Assembly: GCF_000246855.1 (NCBI RefSeq)
Contig: NC_016609.1
Span: 5,468,744-5,532,743, forward strand
Origin: Niastella koreensis GR20-10
GTDB taxonomy: Bacteria; Bacteroidota; Bacteroidia; Chitinophagales; Chitinophagaceae
Reading direction: 5' to 3'
Length of the DNA: 64,000 nucleotides
The translations under genes were made by a program, and so were the position numbers. This document shows, in pieces, positions 15,536-24,893 of this stretch. Within the stretch, counting starts at the first letter, position 1. Each line of letters starts with the position of its first letter. Under the pieces are notes generated by a model. It had not been told where the DNA came from. It made no database searches and saw only the letters and a program-made list of their open reading frames with translations.

Positions 15536-17416
15536 ATGAGTTTTATTGACGTTTTTAATTTTTACCATTTTATGCAAACCTCATCTGTTACGCATAGTGA
15601 CATTGCTATGCAGGCTACGATCGGCCCTAATCGGAATACCACAGCTGCTGCCATTTTGAATGGTGTAATTGAAAATACCGAAGGCTATACCTGGATCGTT
15701 GATAAAAACCTTCAATACATAGTTTGCAACGGGCACCTGCGCTATACCTTAAAACAGTTATCCGGCAGGGATGTGTTACCCGGTGACGAAGTTATTGATT
15801 GCCTCGGTATGCTGGACCCAACCCAACACCTACCCTGGCCCGCTATTTACCAGGAAGCTTTTAACGGTACTGCCCAACGATTTACCCACCAGCTCTCCAT
15901 ACAACAGAAAACAGTTTTCTACGACATCAGGATAACCCCGGTACGGGAAGACAACCGGATAATCGCCCTCTCCTGCTCTGCCCTGGATATTACCGAACGG
16001 AAAAGAGCCGAAGAAGGTTTACGGCAAAGTGAATTGAAGTTCAGATCATTGATCGAGAACAGCACCGACATCATCACCATGGCCAATGAAGAAGGCAATA
16101 TCTTCTATGGCTCTCCTTCTGCCAAAAACATTCTGGGGTATGAAGAGGCCGATTATATGGGCCGGCATGTATGTTCGTTTATCCACCCCGATAGTTTACC
16201 TGCCGTAAATGAATTGCTGCAAAACCTTATGCAACACCCCGACGAATTGTTCACCATCGACCTGAAGGTGTTTGACAAACAGGGGAATGAACGCTGGGTA
16301 CTGGGCATGGCCTCGAATATGTTGCAAATGCCGGGCATCAATGCACTGGTAGGTAACTTCAGGGATATCACGGAGCGAAAAAAAGCAGAAGAATTGATAA
16401 AGGAATCTGAAGATCTGTACAAGAACCTGTTTTATAATAGTCCGCTCCCGAAAGCTATTTGCGATGCGGCAACCATGCAGTTGCTGGAAGTGAATGAAGC
16501 TACCACCCAATTGTATGGCTATTCAAGAAAAGAATTTATGCAAATGAAGGTCAACGATATTGTGTCGCCAGATGAACAACTGAATTCGCAGGAGTTTCTG
16601 CCTAAACTTGACAACCTCAACCGGTCTTCCATTTTACGCAGACACGTTAAAAAGAATGGCGAAACCATCTTTGTGGAAGTGTGGGGCCATGCCATCAATT
16701 ATAAGGGCCGTACTGCCTGGATGTTGCAGGCCAATGATATTACCGATAAAATAGAGCTGCAAAATCAGTTGGTTGAAAAAGAAATTCAACGGCGGCAGGA
16801 AGTAGCCAAAGCAGTGATCGATGCACAGGAAAAAGAACGCACCACCCTTGGCCGTGAGCTGCACGATAACATCAGCCAGATGCTTGGCACCGCAAAGCTG
16901 TACCTCAATTGCGCCCTGGACACCCCGGCCATGAAAGATGACATGATCACGCGCAGCCGGAATGCTATCAGCGATGTTGTTGAAGAAATAAGAAGGTTAT
17001 CAAAATCAATGATCGAAACATTTAACAAAGCGGTGGGGCTGGAATTGTCGCTGAATGACCTGATTCAAAAAGTGCGGGCAGCCCAGCCATTCACTATTTC
17101 GCTGTATTTCGCAGTGCCCGATGAACCGCAGCTCGATGATAAATTGAAAATGACCATCTTCCGGATCGTGCAGGAACTCCTGAACAACGCCATTAAACAC
17201 GCCAATGCCACAGAAGTGCAGGTTGCCATCGTACAAAAGAACCGGCAGTTATTGCTTACTATTGCCGATGATGGCAATGGGTTCGACACCACACAAAAAA
17301 GCACAGGCATTGGCATTACCAACATTATAAGCCGTGCAGAATTATTTAATGGCCGCATTAAAATTGAATCATCGCCCGGCAAAGGCTGCCGCATGCAGGT
17401 ACGTTTTACTATTTAA
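15536..17416 (+). CDS. Cytoplasmic PAS-domain sensor histidine kinase (HisKA_3/NarX-type)
   Basis: A 626-residue protein without membrane segments. Three PAS domains follow an N-terminal tail: about residues 35-158, 160-282 and 290-415, the first two closed by PAC-type ITERK helices. The dimerisation domain is HisKA_3-like, with the phosphoacceptor H443 in RELHDNISQMLG. The ATPase domain has the N box QELLNNAIKHANA (from residue 546), the G1 box DDGNGFD and the G2 box GIGITNI. Such kinases phosphorylate LuxR/NarL-type response regulators, but none is encoded nearby, so it is an orphan here. The start codon is uncertain, since ATGs at residues 13 and 25 are also possible. Confidence 0.88.
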   Translation: MSFIDVFNFYHFMQTSSVTHSDIAMQATIGPNRNTTAAAILNGVIENTEGYTWIVDKNLQYIVCNGHLRYTLKQLSGRDVLPGDEVIDCLGMLDPTQHLPWPAIYQEAFNGTAQRFTHQLSIQQKTVFYDIRITPVREDNRIIALSCSALDITERKRAEEGLRQSELKFRSLIENSTDIITMANEEGNIFYGSPSAKNILGYEEADYMGRHVCSFIHPDSLPAVNELLQNLMQHPDELFTIDLKVFDKQGNERWVLGMASNMLQMPGINALVGNFRDITERKKAEELIKESEDLYKNLFYNSPLPKAICDAATMQLLEVNEATTQLYGYSRKEFMQMKVNDIVSPDEQLNSQEFLPKLDNLNRSSILRRHVKKNGETIFVEVWGHAINYKGRTAWMLQANDITDKIELQNQLVEKEIQRRQEVAKAVIDAQEKERTTLGRELHDNISQMLGTAKLYLNCALDTPAMKDDMITRSRNAISDVVEEIRRLSKSMIETFNKAVGLELSLNDLIQKVRAAQPFTISLYFAVPDEPQLDDKLKMTIFRIVQELLNNAIKHANATEVQVAIVQKNRQLLLTIADDGNGFDTTQKSTGIGITNIISRAELFNGRIKIESSPGKGCRMQVRFTI

Positions 17417-17490
17417 ACCACCCATCGACTCTTCGGCTCCGCTCAGAGCAGGCCCGCTCAGGGCTGGAAAACATAGTGTTTTGTTGTTTT

Positions 17491-17535
17491 ACACCGTAAA
17501 ACGAGGCTGAAGCCTTACTTTTGCGGTGTTTTTTT
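17491..17535 (+). terminator. Probable terminator of the PAS kinase gene
   Basis: ACACCGTAAAA pairs with TTTTGCGGTGT with an inner GGCT-GA-AGCC helix, followed by T7. The TACTTTTG at 17516-17523 inside the 3' half also matches a -7 box for the HAD gene, so the element may do both. Confidence 0.7.
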
Positions 17536-17560
17536 ATTTAAATGCAACAGGGAGATTCTT

Positions 17561-18217
17561 ATGGATAAGGCTTTTTTGTTCGATTTGAACGGTACCATGA
17601 TCGATGATATGCAGTTTCACTTAAGAGCATGGTACCACATTTTAAATGACGATCTGGGCGCAAATCTTGGCTGGGATGAAACAAAGAGCCACATGTATGG
17701 CAAAAACAGCGAGTTATTGATCCGCATCTTTGGGGAAGACCGGTTTACTACTGAGGAGATGGACCACCTTTCGCTTGAAAAAGAAAAACGCTATCAGCAG
17801 GAATATAAACCACATCTGCAGCTGATTCCCGGTTTACAGCAGTTTCTGGAAAAAGCATATGCCATGGGCATTCCAATGGCCATTGGTTCTGCCGCCATTA
17901 TGTTCAACATTGATTTTGTGCTGGATAATTTAAATATCCGAAAATACTTTAAAACCATCGTAAGCGCCGATGATGTAACCATCAGCAAACCGCACCCTGA
18001 AACCTATTTAAAGTGTGCGCAGCTGTTGGGTGTGGAGGCTGCCAATTGCCTGGTGTTTGAAGATGCACCCAAAGGCGTGGAAGCCGCAAAGAATGCCGGC
18101 ATGGCTGCGGTAGTGCTCACTACCATGCACGAGCAGGAAGAATTTGCTGTTTATAATAACATCATCCGTTACACCAAAGACTATACGCAATTGTCGCCTG
18201 CTGATCTGGTGTGGTAA
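17561..18217 (+). CDS. HAD-superfamily hydrolase, beta-phosphoglucomutase-like, with DxN motif
   Basis: A 218-residue HAD protein with a helical cap between motifs I and II (residues about 15-95). Motif I is FDLNGT: nucleophile D8 is present, but the general acid/base position is N10 in place of the usual Asp. Motif II is the S in AIGSAA, motif III the K in SKPHPETY, and motif IV is EDAPKGVEAA. The family includes phosphatases of sugar phosphates and beta-phosphoglucomutase. Loss of the second Asp would argue against mutase activity and may slow turnover, unless the family tolerates it. It lies next to the mannan locus but on the opposite strand, so a role there is only a guess. Confidence 0.85.
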   Translation: MDKAFLFDLNGTMIDDMQFHLRAWYHILNDDLGANLGWDETKSHMYGKNSELLIRIFGEDRFTTEEMDHLSLEKEKRYQQEYKPHLQLIPGLQQFLEKAYAMGIPMAIGSAAIMFNIDFVLDNLNIRKYFKTIVSADDVTISKPHPETYLKCAQLLGVEAANCLVFEDAPKGVEAAKNAGMAAVVLTTMHEQEEFAVYNNIIRYTKDYTQLSPADLVW

Positions 18218-18225
18218 AGAAAGAC

Positions 18226-18290
18226 CTGTCGGGTGGACATTAACCCGCTGATTATTCAACCTGATGAAGTCCATCCGCCAGCTGGCGGAT
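18226..18290. repeat. GACCTGTC-type repeat copy and palindrome ATCCGCCAGCTGGCGGAT at the epimerase 3' end
   Basis: GACCTGTCGGGTGGAC (18226-18241) resembles the four copies at 62471-62606. At 18273-18290 an 18-bp perfect palindrome lies inside the last codons of the epimerase gene; its 14-bp core CCGCCAGCTGGCGG recurs at the centre of the 54-bp palindrome at 61421-61474. Confidence 0.75.
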
Positions 18291-19476
18291 CTTTACCAAT
18301 TCGTTTTATCAATTCAATACAGGCCCTTCCGTTGTGATAAGGACATTTCCACAACCCTACCTTATCCTGCCCCTGCATAACAGAGTGGTCTTCGTTCACG
18401 CCCCAGAACCATTCGCCGTTTTTGTCGTCGCGGATATATTGTTTAATGAAGGCCCATACATTATAGGCATACTGCAGGTATTCATGCTGGTCACTGATTT
18501 GCCAGGCATTGTAAAAACCAACCATAGCTTCGGCCTGTGGCCACCAGTGTTTTTCTTTTATCAACCGGTTTTGCGCCGCCTCATATTCATACCACAAGCC
18601 GCCATCGGTATCGAGCCCAATGATGACCGCATCGGCCATCTTAAGTGCATTGGCCCGCATTTGCTCAATCAATTCCTTATCACCGATAGTTTCTGCAGCT
18701 TCGAGTAACAGCCAGCTGGCTTCTATATCATGCCCATAGGAAACCGTATCGGACTTAACATTCCAGTGCTCATCAAAAAATAAATGCAGGTGACCGGTTT
18801 GCTGATTGATGATGCGATCGTGAAAAATATGAAGCAGGTCAGCAATGTGTTTTGCCAGCAATTCATCGGGGAAGATGTTATACAGGGAGGTAAACGCTTC
18901 CAGAATATGCAGGTGCGTATTCATGGTCTTCTTTTCGTTCGCGTCTTTTTCGCTCAGGCGCAGATCTTTCATCAATTCCCAATGTTCGTCAAAGGCTTCA
19001 AAATAACCGCCTTCTTTATGATCATAACTTTTTTGTTGGATCACTTCATACAACTGAATGGCCAATGCTTTGGCGTGTTCGTTTTGCGTAGCGCGATAAT
19101 ATTCACTGCAGCCATACAACACAAAAGCCAGCGCGTACACCTGCTTTTTGGCATCATACGATTTGCCATTACTGGTTACACTCCAGTAAACACCGCCATA
19201 TAAGGAGTCAACAAAATGTTCGCGGATGTAAGTAAAGGCCCGGTCAGCTGCTGTTGCACAACGTGGATCACCGGTTAAACTATAAGCAGCGGAAAATGTC
19301 CACAAAATGCGGGCATTCAGTACGCTGCCCTTTGGCGCGTCAGGAAATTTTGTATTGCTGTTATCGATGCGGCCATAAAAGCCGCCCTGTTGTTCATCAA
19401 CGGCGTGTTGCAGCCAGTAATCCAGGATAGCAAGCAGCTCGTGTTGCAATTCGTTTTTGAAAAGTGCCCCGTTCAT
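18256..19476 (-). CDS. AGE-family epimerase: cellobiose/mannobiose 2-epimerase
   Basis: A 406-residue (alpha/alpha)6-barrel protein of the N-acylglucosamine 2-epimerase family. The motifs are GGFYGRID near the start, ARILWTFSAAY, KKTMNTHLHILEAF with the catalytic-region histidine, DTVSYGHDIEASWLL and KEKHWWPQAEAMVGF. Cellobiose 2-epimerases (EC 5.1.3.11) of this type convert beta-1,4-mannobiose to mannosylglucose. It follows the GH130 gene by 36 nt in the mannan operon, which makes mannobiose the likely substrate. The last residues (PPAGGWTSSG) are encoded by the palindrome at 18273-18290 and neighbouring repeat, so the original C-terminus probably ended near GKD. Confidence 0.88.
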   Translation of the reverse strand: MNGALFKNELQHELLAILDYWLQHAVDEQQGGFYGRIDNSNTKFPDAPKGSVLNARILWTFSAAYSLTGDPRCATAADRAFTYIREHFVDSLYGGVYWSVTSNGKSYDAKKQVYALAFVLYGCSEYYRATQNEHAKALAIQLYEVIQQKSYDHKEGGYFEAFDEHWELMKDLRLSEKDANEKKTMNTHLHILEAFTSLYNIFPDELLAKHIADLLHIFHDRIINQQTGHLHLFFDEHWNVKSDTVSYGHDIEASWLLLEAAETIGDKELIEQMRANALKMADAVIIGLDTDGGLWYEYEAAQNRLIKEKHWWPQAEAMVGFYNAWQISDQHEYLQYAYNVWAFIKQYIRDDKNGEWFWGVNEDHSVMQGQDKVGLWKCPYHNGRACIELIKRIGKDPPAGGWTSSG

Positions 19477-19512
19477 ATAACGATTATACCACTTTTTTTG
19501 CTCTAACGGGTG

Positions 19513-20700
19513 TTAAATATGCTGCTGCCGGGCGATTTTGTTATTTTCGATCATCTTATACAAGGTGTGCACCGAAGTGGCAGAAGTATATCCATCTGCG
19601 GGCGTGTGCATCACATAATCTACCAGTTGTTCAACCGTTGATTCCGCAACGTGCATCCGCGTGTCTGACGAAGCATAATAGATCAGCACCCGGCCGTCGT
19701 CATCAACGGTCCAGCCATTGCCAAATACTACGTTCGATACATCCCCTACTCTTTCGTCGCCTTCGGGTGCAATAAAATAACCTGCCGGTTTATAGATCAC
19801 CTTGGTCAAATCTTTCAGATCGGTCATAAACAGGTACAGGGTGTAACGCATACCTGCAGCCGTGTTACGCACCCCATGCGCCAGGTGCAACCAGCCCTCT
19901 CTTGTTTTAATGGGTTGCGGGCCCAGGCCGTTCTTTAATTCAGAAATGGTATGGTACACTCTTTTATCTATCACAACTTCCTTATGTATAACGGCCTGTT
20001 CCATAGAATTACTCAACCCAAACCCGATACCGCCACCCGAACCGGCTTCAATAAATCCATCCTGTGGACGGGTATAAAAAGCATACTGCCCGTCAACAAA
20101 CTCCGGATGCAGCACCACATTGCGCTGTTGCGGCGAAGGTGTTTTCAGGTCGGCCAGCCGCTCCCAGGTTAGCAGGTCTTTTGTACGGGCAATGCCACAT
20201 TGCGCAATAGCCGAAGACTGGTCGGCCGGCGGCGCATTGGGATCGCGCCGTTCGGTGCAGAACAACCCATAGATCCAGCCATCTTCATGCTGCACAACGC
20301 GCATATCGTAAATATTGGTATCGGCCACGTTTGTTTCGGGCATCAGTACCGGGTAATTCCAGAACCGGAATCTATCTACACCGGTATCGCTCTCCGCCAC
20401 TGCAAAAAATGATTTCCGGTCGGTGCCTTCTACCCTTGCGATCAGATAATATTTTCCATTCAATTTAATAGCCCCTGCATTAAGCACCGAGTTGATCCCG
20501 ATCCGCTCCATCAAAAATGGATTGGTTGCTGCATTGAGATCATAGCGCCAGAACAACGGCGCATGTTTGGCAGTTAACACCGGATTTTTAAACCGGCAAT
20601 AAATACCATTCTCCTCTTCCATTTTTTCATTGGCACGGTTAATTAATTTCTCATGTGACGTTTCGAGCATTTCCAGTCGCTGCAAAAAATTCTTATCCAT
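19513..20700 (-). CDS. GH130 glycoside phosphorylase: 4-O-beta-D-mannosyl-D-glucose phosphorylase
   Basis: A 395-residue five-bladed beta-propeller of GH130, subfamily 1 type. An N-terminal helix (residues 1-30) precedes the propeller. The motifs are [19 protein letters not shown], the general-acid Asp in [10 protein letters not shown] (around residue 131), [12 protein letters not shown], and the phosphate-binding [17 protein letters not shown] with Lys and His. In the known pathway this enzyme cleaves beta-1,4-mannosylglucose with phosphate into mannose-1-phosphate and glucose (EC 2.4.1.281). Its neighbours, the AGE epimerase and the symporter (23 nt upstream), make this the natural assignment over mannooligosaccharide phosphorylase. 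Cytoplasmic. Confidence 0.9.
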   Translation of the reverse strand: MDKNFLQRLEMLETSHEKLINRANEKMEEENGIYCRFKNPVLTAKHAPLFWRYDLNAATNPFLMERIGINSVLNAGAIKLNGKYYLIARVEGTDRKSFFAVAESDTGVDRFRFWNYPVLMPETNVADTNIYDMRVVQHEDGWIYGLFCTERRDPNAPPADQSSAIAQCGIARTKDLLTWERLADLKTPSPQQRNVVLHPEFVDGQYAFYTRPQDGFIEAGSGGGIGFGLSNSMEQAVIHKEVVIDKRVYHTISELKNGLGPQPIKTREGWLHLAHGVRNTAAGMRYTLYLFMTDLKDLTKVIYKPAGYFIAPEGDERVGDVSNVVFGNGWTVDDDGRVLIYYASSDTRMHVAESTVEQLVDYVMHTPADGYTSATSVHTLYKMIENNKIARQQHI

Positions 20701-20723
20701 TGCATTTCAATTTTAGAGTCTGT

Positions 20724-22556
20724 TTAGTTTTCGAGTTTTTCCCACCAGGTCCGTTTCAGCACCAGCACAATCACTACCAGGATGGCCACGGTGATCAGCA
20801 GGGGCAGTTTTAACCACAACACTACGTACATAGGTAAAATGGTTAAACAACACTGGCCAATGATCCCCAACACAACGTTGAACATATCCAGCCTGAACCG
20901 TTTGTTAGGTTCAAAGGCCGGGTCTTCGCTCATTACTTTTATCTGGATGGGTTTCCAGAAACCCCATGGTTTTACTGTTTTGTAAAATTGTTTCAATACG
21001 CTTTCATCTGTGGGCGGGGTTAACCAGGTGCCGATAAAACAACCCGCCAGCGAAATCAGGAATAATAAGGGCCAGCTATATAAAGGCAGGGTATTTTTAA
21101 ACAGGTAGGGGAATACCAATGCGGCGATAATACCACTCGTCATGCCCCAGAAAAACCCGCTGGCATTAAACCGCCACCAATACCATTTCAACATATTGGC
21201 TGCGATGTAGCCGCCATATAAAGCGCTTACGATCCATTGTAAAATGCTGTTCACGTCTTTGGCAAAAAAGCCCAGTGTTACCCCAATGGCCACCACAACA
21301 ATGCCAACGAGGTAATTGGCGGTAATTATTTTTTTGGTGCCGGCATGCGGATCAACATATTTTAAATAAATGTCGTTCACAATGTAGGCCTGTGCCGCAT
21401 TCAGTGTTCCGGAAAAAGTACCCATAAATGCGCCCAGCAAACCGGTGAGCACCAGCCCTAAAATACCTGCGGGTAAAAAATCATTGATGGCCGCGGGTAG
21501 TATCCGCTCAAAATCGGTTCCGGAGGCAGTACGCAGATCGAGCTGGTTGTAATACAACAAAGCCAGTACCGTAAGGCCAATGATCAATGAATACCGCACC
21601 GGCAATAATATAATGGAAACAAAACCCGACATTTTACTGGCATCCTTCGGAGAACGGGTTGACAATACTTTTTGCATGTCGTAATTAGGCGCCGGCCCGG
21701 CCAGACTGGCAAAAATGCCTTTGAACAACATCATCATAAAAAAGAACCCAAACAGGCCAAACCCGTCTTCCGCGATCTTTTTATTGGCATCGGGGACCAA
21801 TTTACCCCAGTCCAGATCTAAATGCCAGTTAAAGAACGGGTTCGTCCAATTGCCGGGCACCGCCAGGTGTGTACCGTGACTATGTAAACGCAGCATGGCA
21901 ATTACTGCAATGGATATGCAGGCGATCGTCATGATGCCGTACTTTATTACATCGCCCAGCACAATGCTGTGCATGCCGCCCAAAATGGAATAGAACATGG
22001 CAAACAACGTAAACACAATGCCATACAAATGCGGTACATATTCCGGCGCCACGGTAAAAGGCACATAGGCCGATACCAGGTGCCAGGGCACAAAGATCTC
22101 GATGAATTTACCCAGCCCCACAAAGCCATAAGCCAGAAAACCAAAACAACTTAACAGGGCAAAGGCCACTACTACATTGTGAGAACTTTTTACGCCTTTG
22201 CCACTGGCGCCAAACCTGGTAACCAGCCATTCGGCGCCGGTACTGGCATTGGAGCGGCGTACCCATTTTGAAATAAACATCATCATAAATACCTGGTTAA
22301 ACACCGGCCATAACCAGGGAATCCAGATCGATTTCATGCCGTACACAAAACACAACGCCACCATCCACATAGTACCGCTGATATCAAACATATCGCTGGC
22401 ATCGCTCAGCCCCAGCATGTACCAGGGCAATGATTTGCCACCCAACAGGTAACTTTCTTTATTTTTCCGCGCTCTTTTACGTAATACCCAGCCTATTGCG
22501 ACCATGGTAATAAGATAGAGCATTACAATACTTATGTCTAATACGGTTAAATTCAT
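20724..22556 (-). CDS. Sodium:solute symporter (SSS family), likely for mannooligosaccharides
   Basis: A 610-residue inner-membrane protein with about fourteen hydrophobic segments. The N-terminus LTVLDISIVMLYLITMVAIGW and the loop ESYLLGGKSLPWYMLGLSDASDMFD are typical of SSS transporters. GLLGAFMGTFSGTLNAAQAYIVNDIYLKYV is the conserved TM8-TM9 region that holds sodium-site residues. It lies between the GH26 mannanase and the GH130 phosphorylase on the same strand, so it probably imports the mannobiose or mannooligosaccharides released in the periplasm; in the Bacteroides version of this pathway a symporter of another family does this job. A C/octamer hairpin lies between its start and the GH26 stop. 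Confidence 0.88.
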   Translation of the reverse strand: MNLTVLDISIVMLYLITMVAIGWVLRKRARKNKESYLLGGKSLPWYMLGLSDASDMFDISGTMWMVALCFVYGMKSIWIPWLWPVFNQVFMMMFISKWVRRSNASTGAEWLVTRFGASGKGVKSSHNVVVAFALLSCFGFLAYGFVGLGKFIEIFVPWHLVSAYVPFTVAPEYVPHLYGIVFTLFAMFYSILGGMHSIVLGDVIKYGIMTIACISIAVIAMLRLHSHGTHLAVPGNWTNPFFNWHLDLDWGKLVPDANKKIAEDGFGLFGFFFMMMLFKGIFASLAGPAPNYDMQKVLSTRSPKDASKMSGFVSIILLPVRYSLIIGLTVLALLYYNQLDLRTASGTDFERILPAAINDFLPAGILGLVLTGLLGAFMGTFSGTLNAAQAYIVNDIYLKYVDPHAGTKKIITANYLVGIVVVAIGVTLGFFAKDVNSILQWIVSALYGGYIAANMLKWYWWRFNASGFFWGMTSGIIAALVFPYLFKNTLPLYSWPLLFLISLAGCFIGTWLTPPTDESVLKQFYKTVKPWGFWKPIQIKVMSEDPAFEPNKRFRLDMFNVVLGIIGQCCLTILPMYVVLWLKLPLLITVAILVVIVLVLKRTWWEKLEN

Positions 22557-22576
22557 TAATTCCGGGTTCTAATTTT

Positions 22577-22656
22577 AGTTATTAGGTTATTAAGTTATTG
22601 AGTTATTTTCTAATTAAAAACTCAATAACTTACGAACTTACTAACTTAATAACTAT
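22577..22656. repeat. 8-nt-period inverted repeat (GTTATTAR family) between GH26 and symporter genes
   Basis: The left arm 22577-22607 consists of GTTATTAG/GTTATTGA octamers; the right arm 22620-22656 has ACTCAATA/ACTTACGA octamers and supplies the GH26 stop codon (22646-22648). The arms pair imperfectly through ACTCAATAACTT and its complement. It lies inside the mannan operon. Confidence 0.88.
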
Positions 22657-23800
22657 ACAACTTTTCTTTGGCCACATCCTGTTCAAACAACGTATTCTCC
22701 TGTTGGTAAAACTTAATAAAGTCGGCCTCGGAAGTTTGTCCCTTGTACGGCGCGTAATAATGCATTTTTTTCATCCATTCGTTGTACCCATGATTACGCC
22801 AAACCAGTACATAGGAGATCCTGTGCTGCCCTATTGCTTTTGATAGAACATCTGTCCACCAGGTGGCAAATGGAATTTGTTCATACCCGGTTTCCGCAAT
22901 GGCGGTCAGTTTATTTTTTTCCGCCGCCATTTCATCCAATAATCCCAGTTGAAAACCCGTGTTCTTTATAAACCAGTCGCTTTTGGCAGGATCGTCATAT
23001 TGATAGGTATCAAAACTTATCATATCTACCATATCATCACCGGGATAGCGTTCCAGGAATTCGGCTTTTGTTTTAAAATCGGCAGAAGTATTATACACGT
23101 ACAACAGGTTATGCACTTTTTTCACTTCCGTTAAATAATACTTCACGAACCGGTACAAAACTTTAAACTGTTCGGGCGTACAGGCGTTGCGCCCCCACCA
23201 GAACCAGTTGCCGGTAAGTTCATGAAACGGCCTGAACAACACCGGAGTGGGTTCGCCCTTGCTGTTCTTTAACGACAAAAAGAATTTCGCCAGTTCATCG
23301 AGCCAGGTTTTGAAAAGCTCATGATTAATACCCGCCGGCAAAATGGAGGCAACACTTCCGTGCGTGGTATCCCAGGCGCCTTTTTGCGCCCCAAACGGGC
23401 TGCGGGCATGCCAGCTGATGGTTATTACCCCACCCCGCTCATATCCTTCTTTAATAAACTGACGCATCTTTTTAAAGGGTACCCCATCGATGTTCTTATC
23501 TTCATTGGCTTCCAGGCCACCTAACTCCCAGCCGTATACGGCCGGGTAATCACCGGCCACTTCTTTTACATCGCTTCTGCCGTTTTCATAGCGCCAGTTC
23601 ACGCCATACGCCAGGTCGTCCTGGTGGCCGAACATAAAACCTTTGGCTGCCAGCTTTTTTAAATTCCGGCACAGGGCCGCGGTTTGCGGCGTGGCGTTTT
23701 TGTCGCAAGGGGCCTGGTCCTGTGCCAATAAACAATTGCCTGGTAACAGCAGGCCCAGGAAACACATAACCCGGCGATTATTTAACCATAATGATGTCAT
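22646..23800 (-). CDS. GH26 beta-mannanase, secreted
   Basis: A 384-residue GH26 enzyme. The start at 23800 overlaps the upstream lipoprotein gene by 23 nt and gives a good signal peptide (NNRRVMCFLGLLLPGNCLLA); an ATG at 23767 would avoid the overlap. The barrel begins KGFMFGHQDD. The acid/base is E194 in FRPFHELTGNWFWWG and the nucleophile E303 in IAETGYE, the two GH26 signatures. GH26 enzymes hydrolyse beta-1,4-mannan to mannobiose or longer oligomers (EC 3.2.1.78), some releasing mannobiose exclusively, which would suit the epimerase and GH130 enzymes of this operon. The stop codon lies within an octamer repeat. Confidence 0.92.
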   Translation of the reverse strand: MTSLWLNNRRVMCFLGLLLPGNCLLAQDQAPCDKNATPQTAALCRNLKKLAAKGFMFGHQDDLAYGVNWRYENGRSDVKEVAGDYPAVYGWELGGLEANEDKNIDGVPFKKMRQFIKEGYERGGVITISWHARSPFGAQKGAWDTTHGSVASILPAGINHELFKTWLDELAKFFLSLKNSKGEPTPVLFRPFHELTGNWFWWGRNACTPEQFKVLYRFVKYYLTEVKKVHNLLYVYNTSADFKTKAEFLERYPGDDMVDMISFDTYQYDDPAKSDWFIKNTGFQLGLLDEMAAEKNKLTAIAETGYEQIPFATWWTDVLSKAIGQHRISYVLVWRNHGYNEWMKKMHYYAPYKGQTSEADFIKFYQQENTLFEQDVAKEKLYSY

Positions 23801-24875
23801 CGAAATAAACGGTTGTTTTCAGGGCGCCTGAGCCGCCAATTTTAATATCGAGCCGGCTGTAATCGCCTGTGATAAAATCTGCCGGTATTTTGAAATACGT
23901 CCATTTACCTTTTGGCACGGTAATGTTTTTACTGCCGAAAGCAGTGGCGGCGCCCCAGATATCGTTGCCCGACCAGGGATTATCGGGTACAATGGTCAGA
24001 TCAACATCAGCGCCCTCCGTTCTTGCCCAGAACGTCAAAAACGCCGTTTTGTAAGCTTTGCTGAAGGTGCTGTTAGGCGTAGCCCAGTCGCAACCCAGGA
24101 AGGTGCTTAACCCGCCGCCGCCCTTGGTATAATCCACCTGCAACAATGCGGAACCTGCTTTTGGCGTAATACCGGTTGATTTATACGGGCTGCAATCAAA
24201 GCTCCACGATTGAATAGTTCCAATGCCGTAAGCGCCTGCCTTGCCCCAATCATCGTCAAACACAATAAAGTTATTCGGCCGGCAAACAAACTCCAGGGTT
24301 GTAGTGGAGGTGCCGGTAGGATTACTGATATCGAGTGTGGCGCGCGCAATGGTGGTCGCAGGCATTTTAATCACCAGTTTCTTTTTTGACTTTGACACAA
24401 TGGTCGCCTGATCGGTTGTGCCATGGATCACCACTTTAGTAACTTCTTCGAGGTTTATACCGGTTAATTCAAGTGTGGTACCGTTCTCAAAATTAAAATC
24501 CGATGCATCTGTTACTTTAGGATAGGCCAGCACATTGAATGGCACCAGCAACTGTTTACCTGCTGTATTGGTAAACACAATATTCTGCTGTCCGCCGGAA
24601 GCCGTATCGGGCACGCGGAACAGAACGGCATTCGCGGTATTCAGGTTGGGGTTGAACAGTACCGGCACATTGTCTTTTTCAAAAACAATGGTTTGCATAT
24701 TTGCCAGATCGCTACCGGTTAAGGTAAGCAAATCACCGGCAGCCCCCTGCCCGGGCGCTATTTGATTGGCCGTTGGGTTATCCATGCCTTTGTCTTTTTT
24801 ACAGGCACTGAACACCAGCACACTGGCCAGAAAGGCCAGGCTTACATATGCGGTTGTATTTTTAAAATAGTTCAT
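23778..24875 (-). CDS. Surface glycan-binding lipoprotein with IPT/TIG domains (SusE/F position)
   Basis: A 365-residue lipoprotein, signal with lipobox VFSAC at residues 20-25 and a Lys-rich stretch after the cysteine. Two IPT/TIG beta-sandwich domains follow (about 35-115 and 118-200; motifs APGQGAAGDLLTLTGSDL and NGTTLELTGINLEEVTKVVI). A C-terminal jelly-roll-like domain with aromatic residues (about 205-365, ending TTVYFDDIIMV) resembles carbohydrate-binding modules. It is the gene directly after susD, the place of surface glycan-binding proteins in these loci, so mannan capture at the cell surface is the likely job. It is translated with slight overlap into the GH26 gene. Confidence 0.85.
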   Translation of the reverse strand: MNYFKNTTAYVSLAFLASVLVFSACKKDKGMDNPTANQIAPGQGAAGDLLTLTGSDLANMQTIVFEKDNVPVLFNPNLNTANAVLFRVPDTASGGQQNIVFTNTAGKQLLVPFNVLAYPKVTDASDFNFENGTTLELTGINLEEVTKVVIHGTTDQATIVSKSKKKLVIKMPATTIARATLDISNPTGTSTTTLEFVCRPNNFIVFDDDWGKAGAYGIGTIQSWSFDCSPYKSTGITPKAGSALLQVDYTKGGGGLSTFLGCDWATPNSTFSKAYKTAFLTFWARTEGADVDLTIVPDNPWSGNDIWGAATAFGSKNITVPKGKWTYFKIPADFITGDYSRLDIKIGGSGALKTTVYFDDIIMVK

Positions 24876-24893
24876 GGTAAAAGTTGGAATGGT

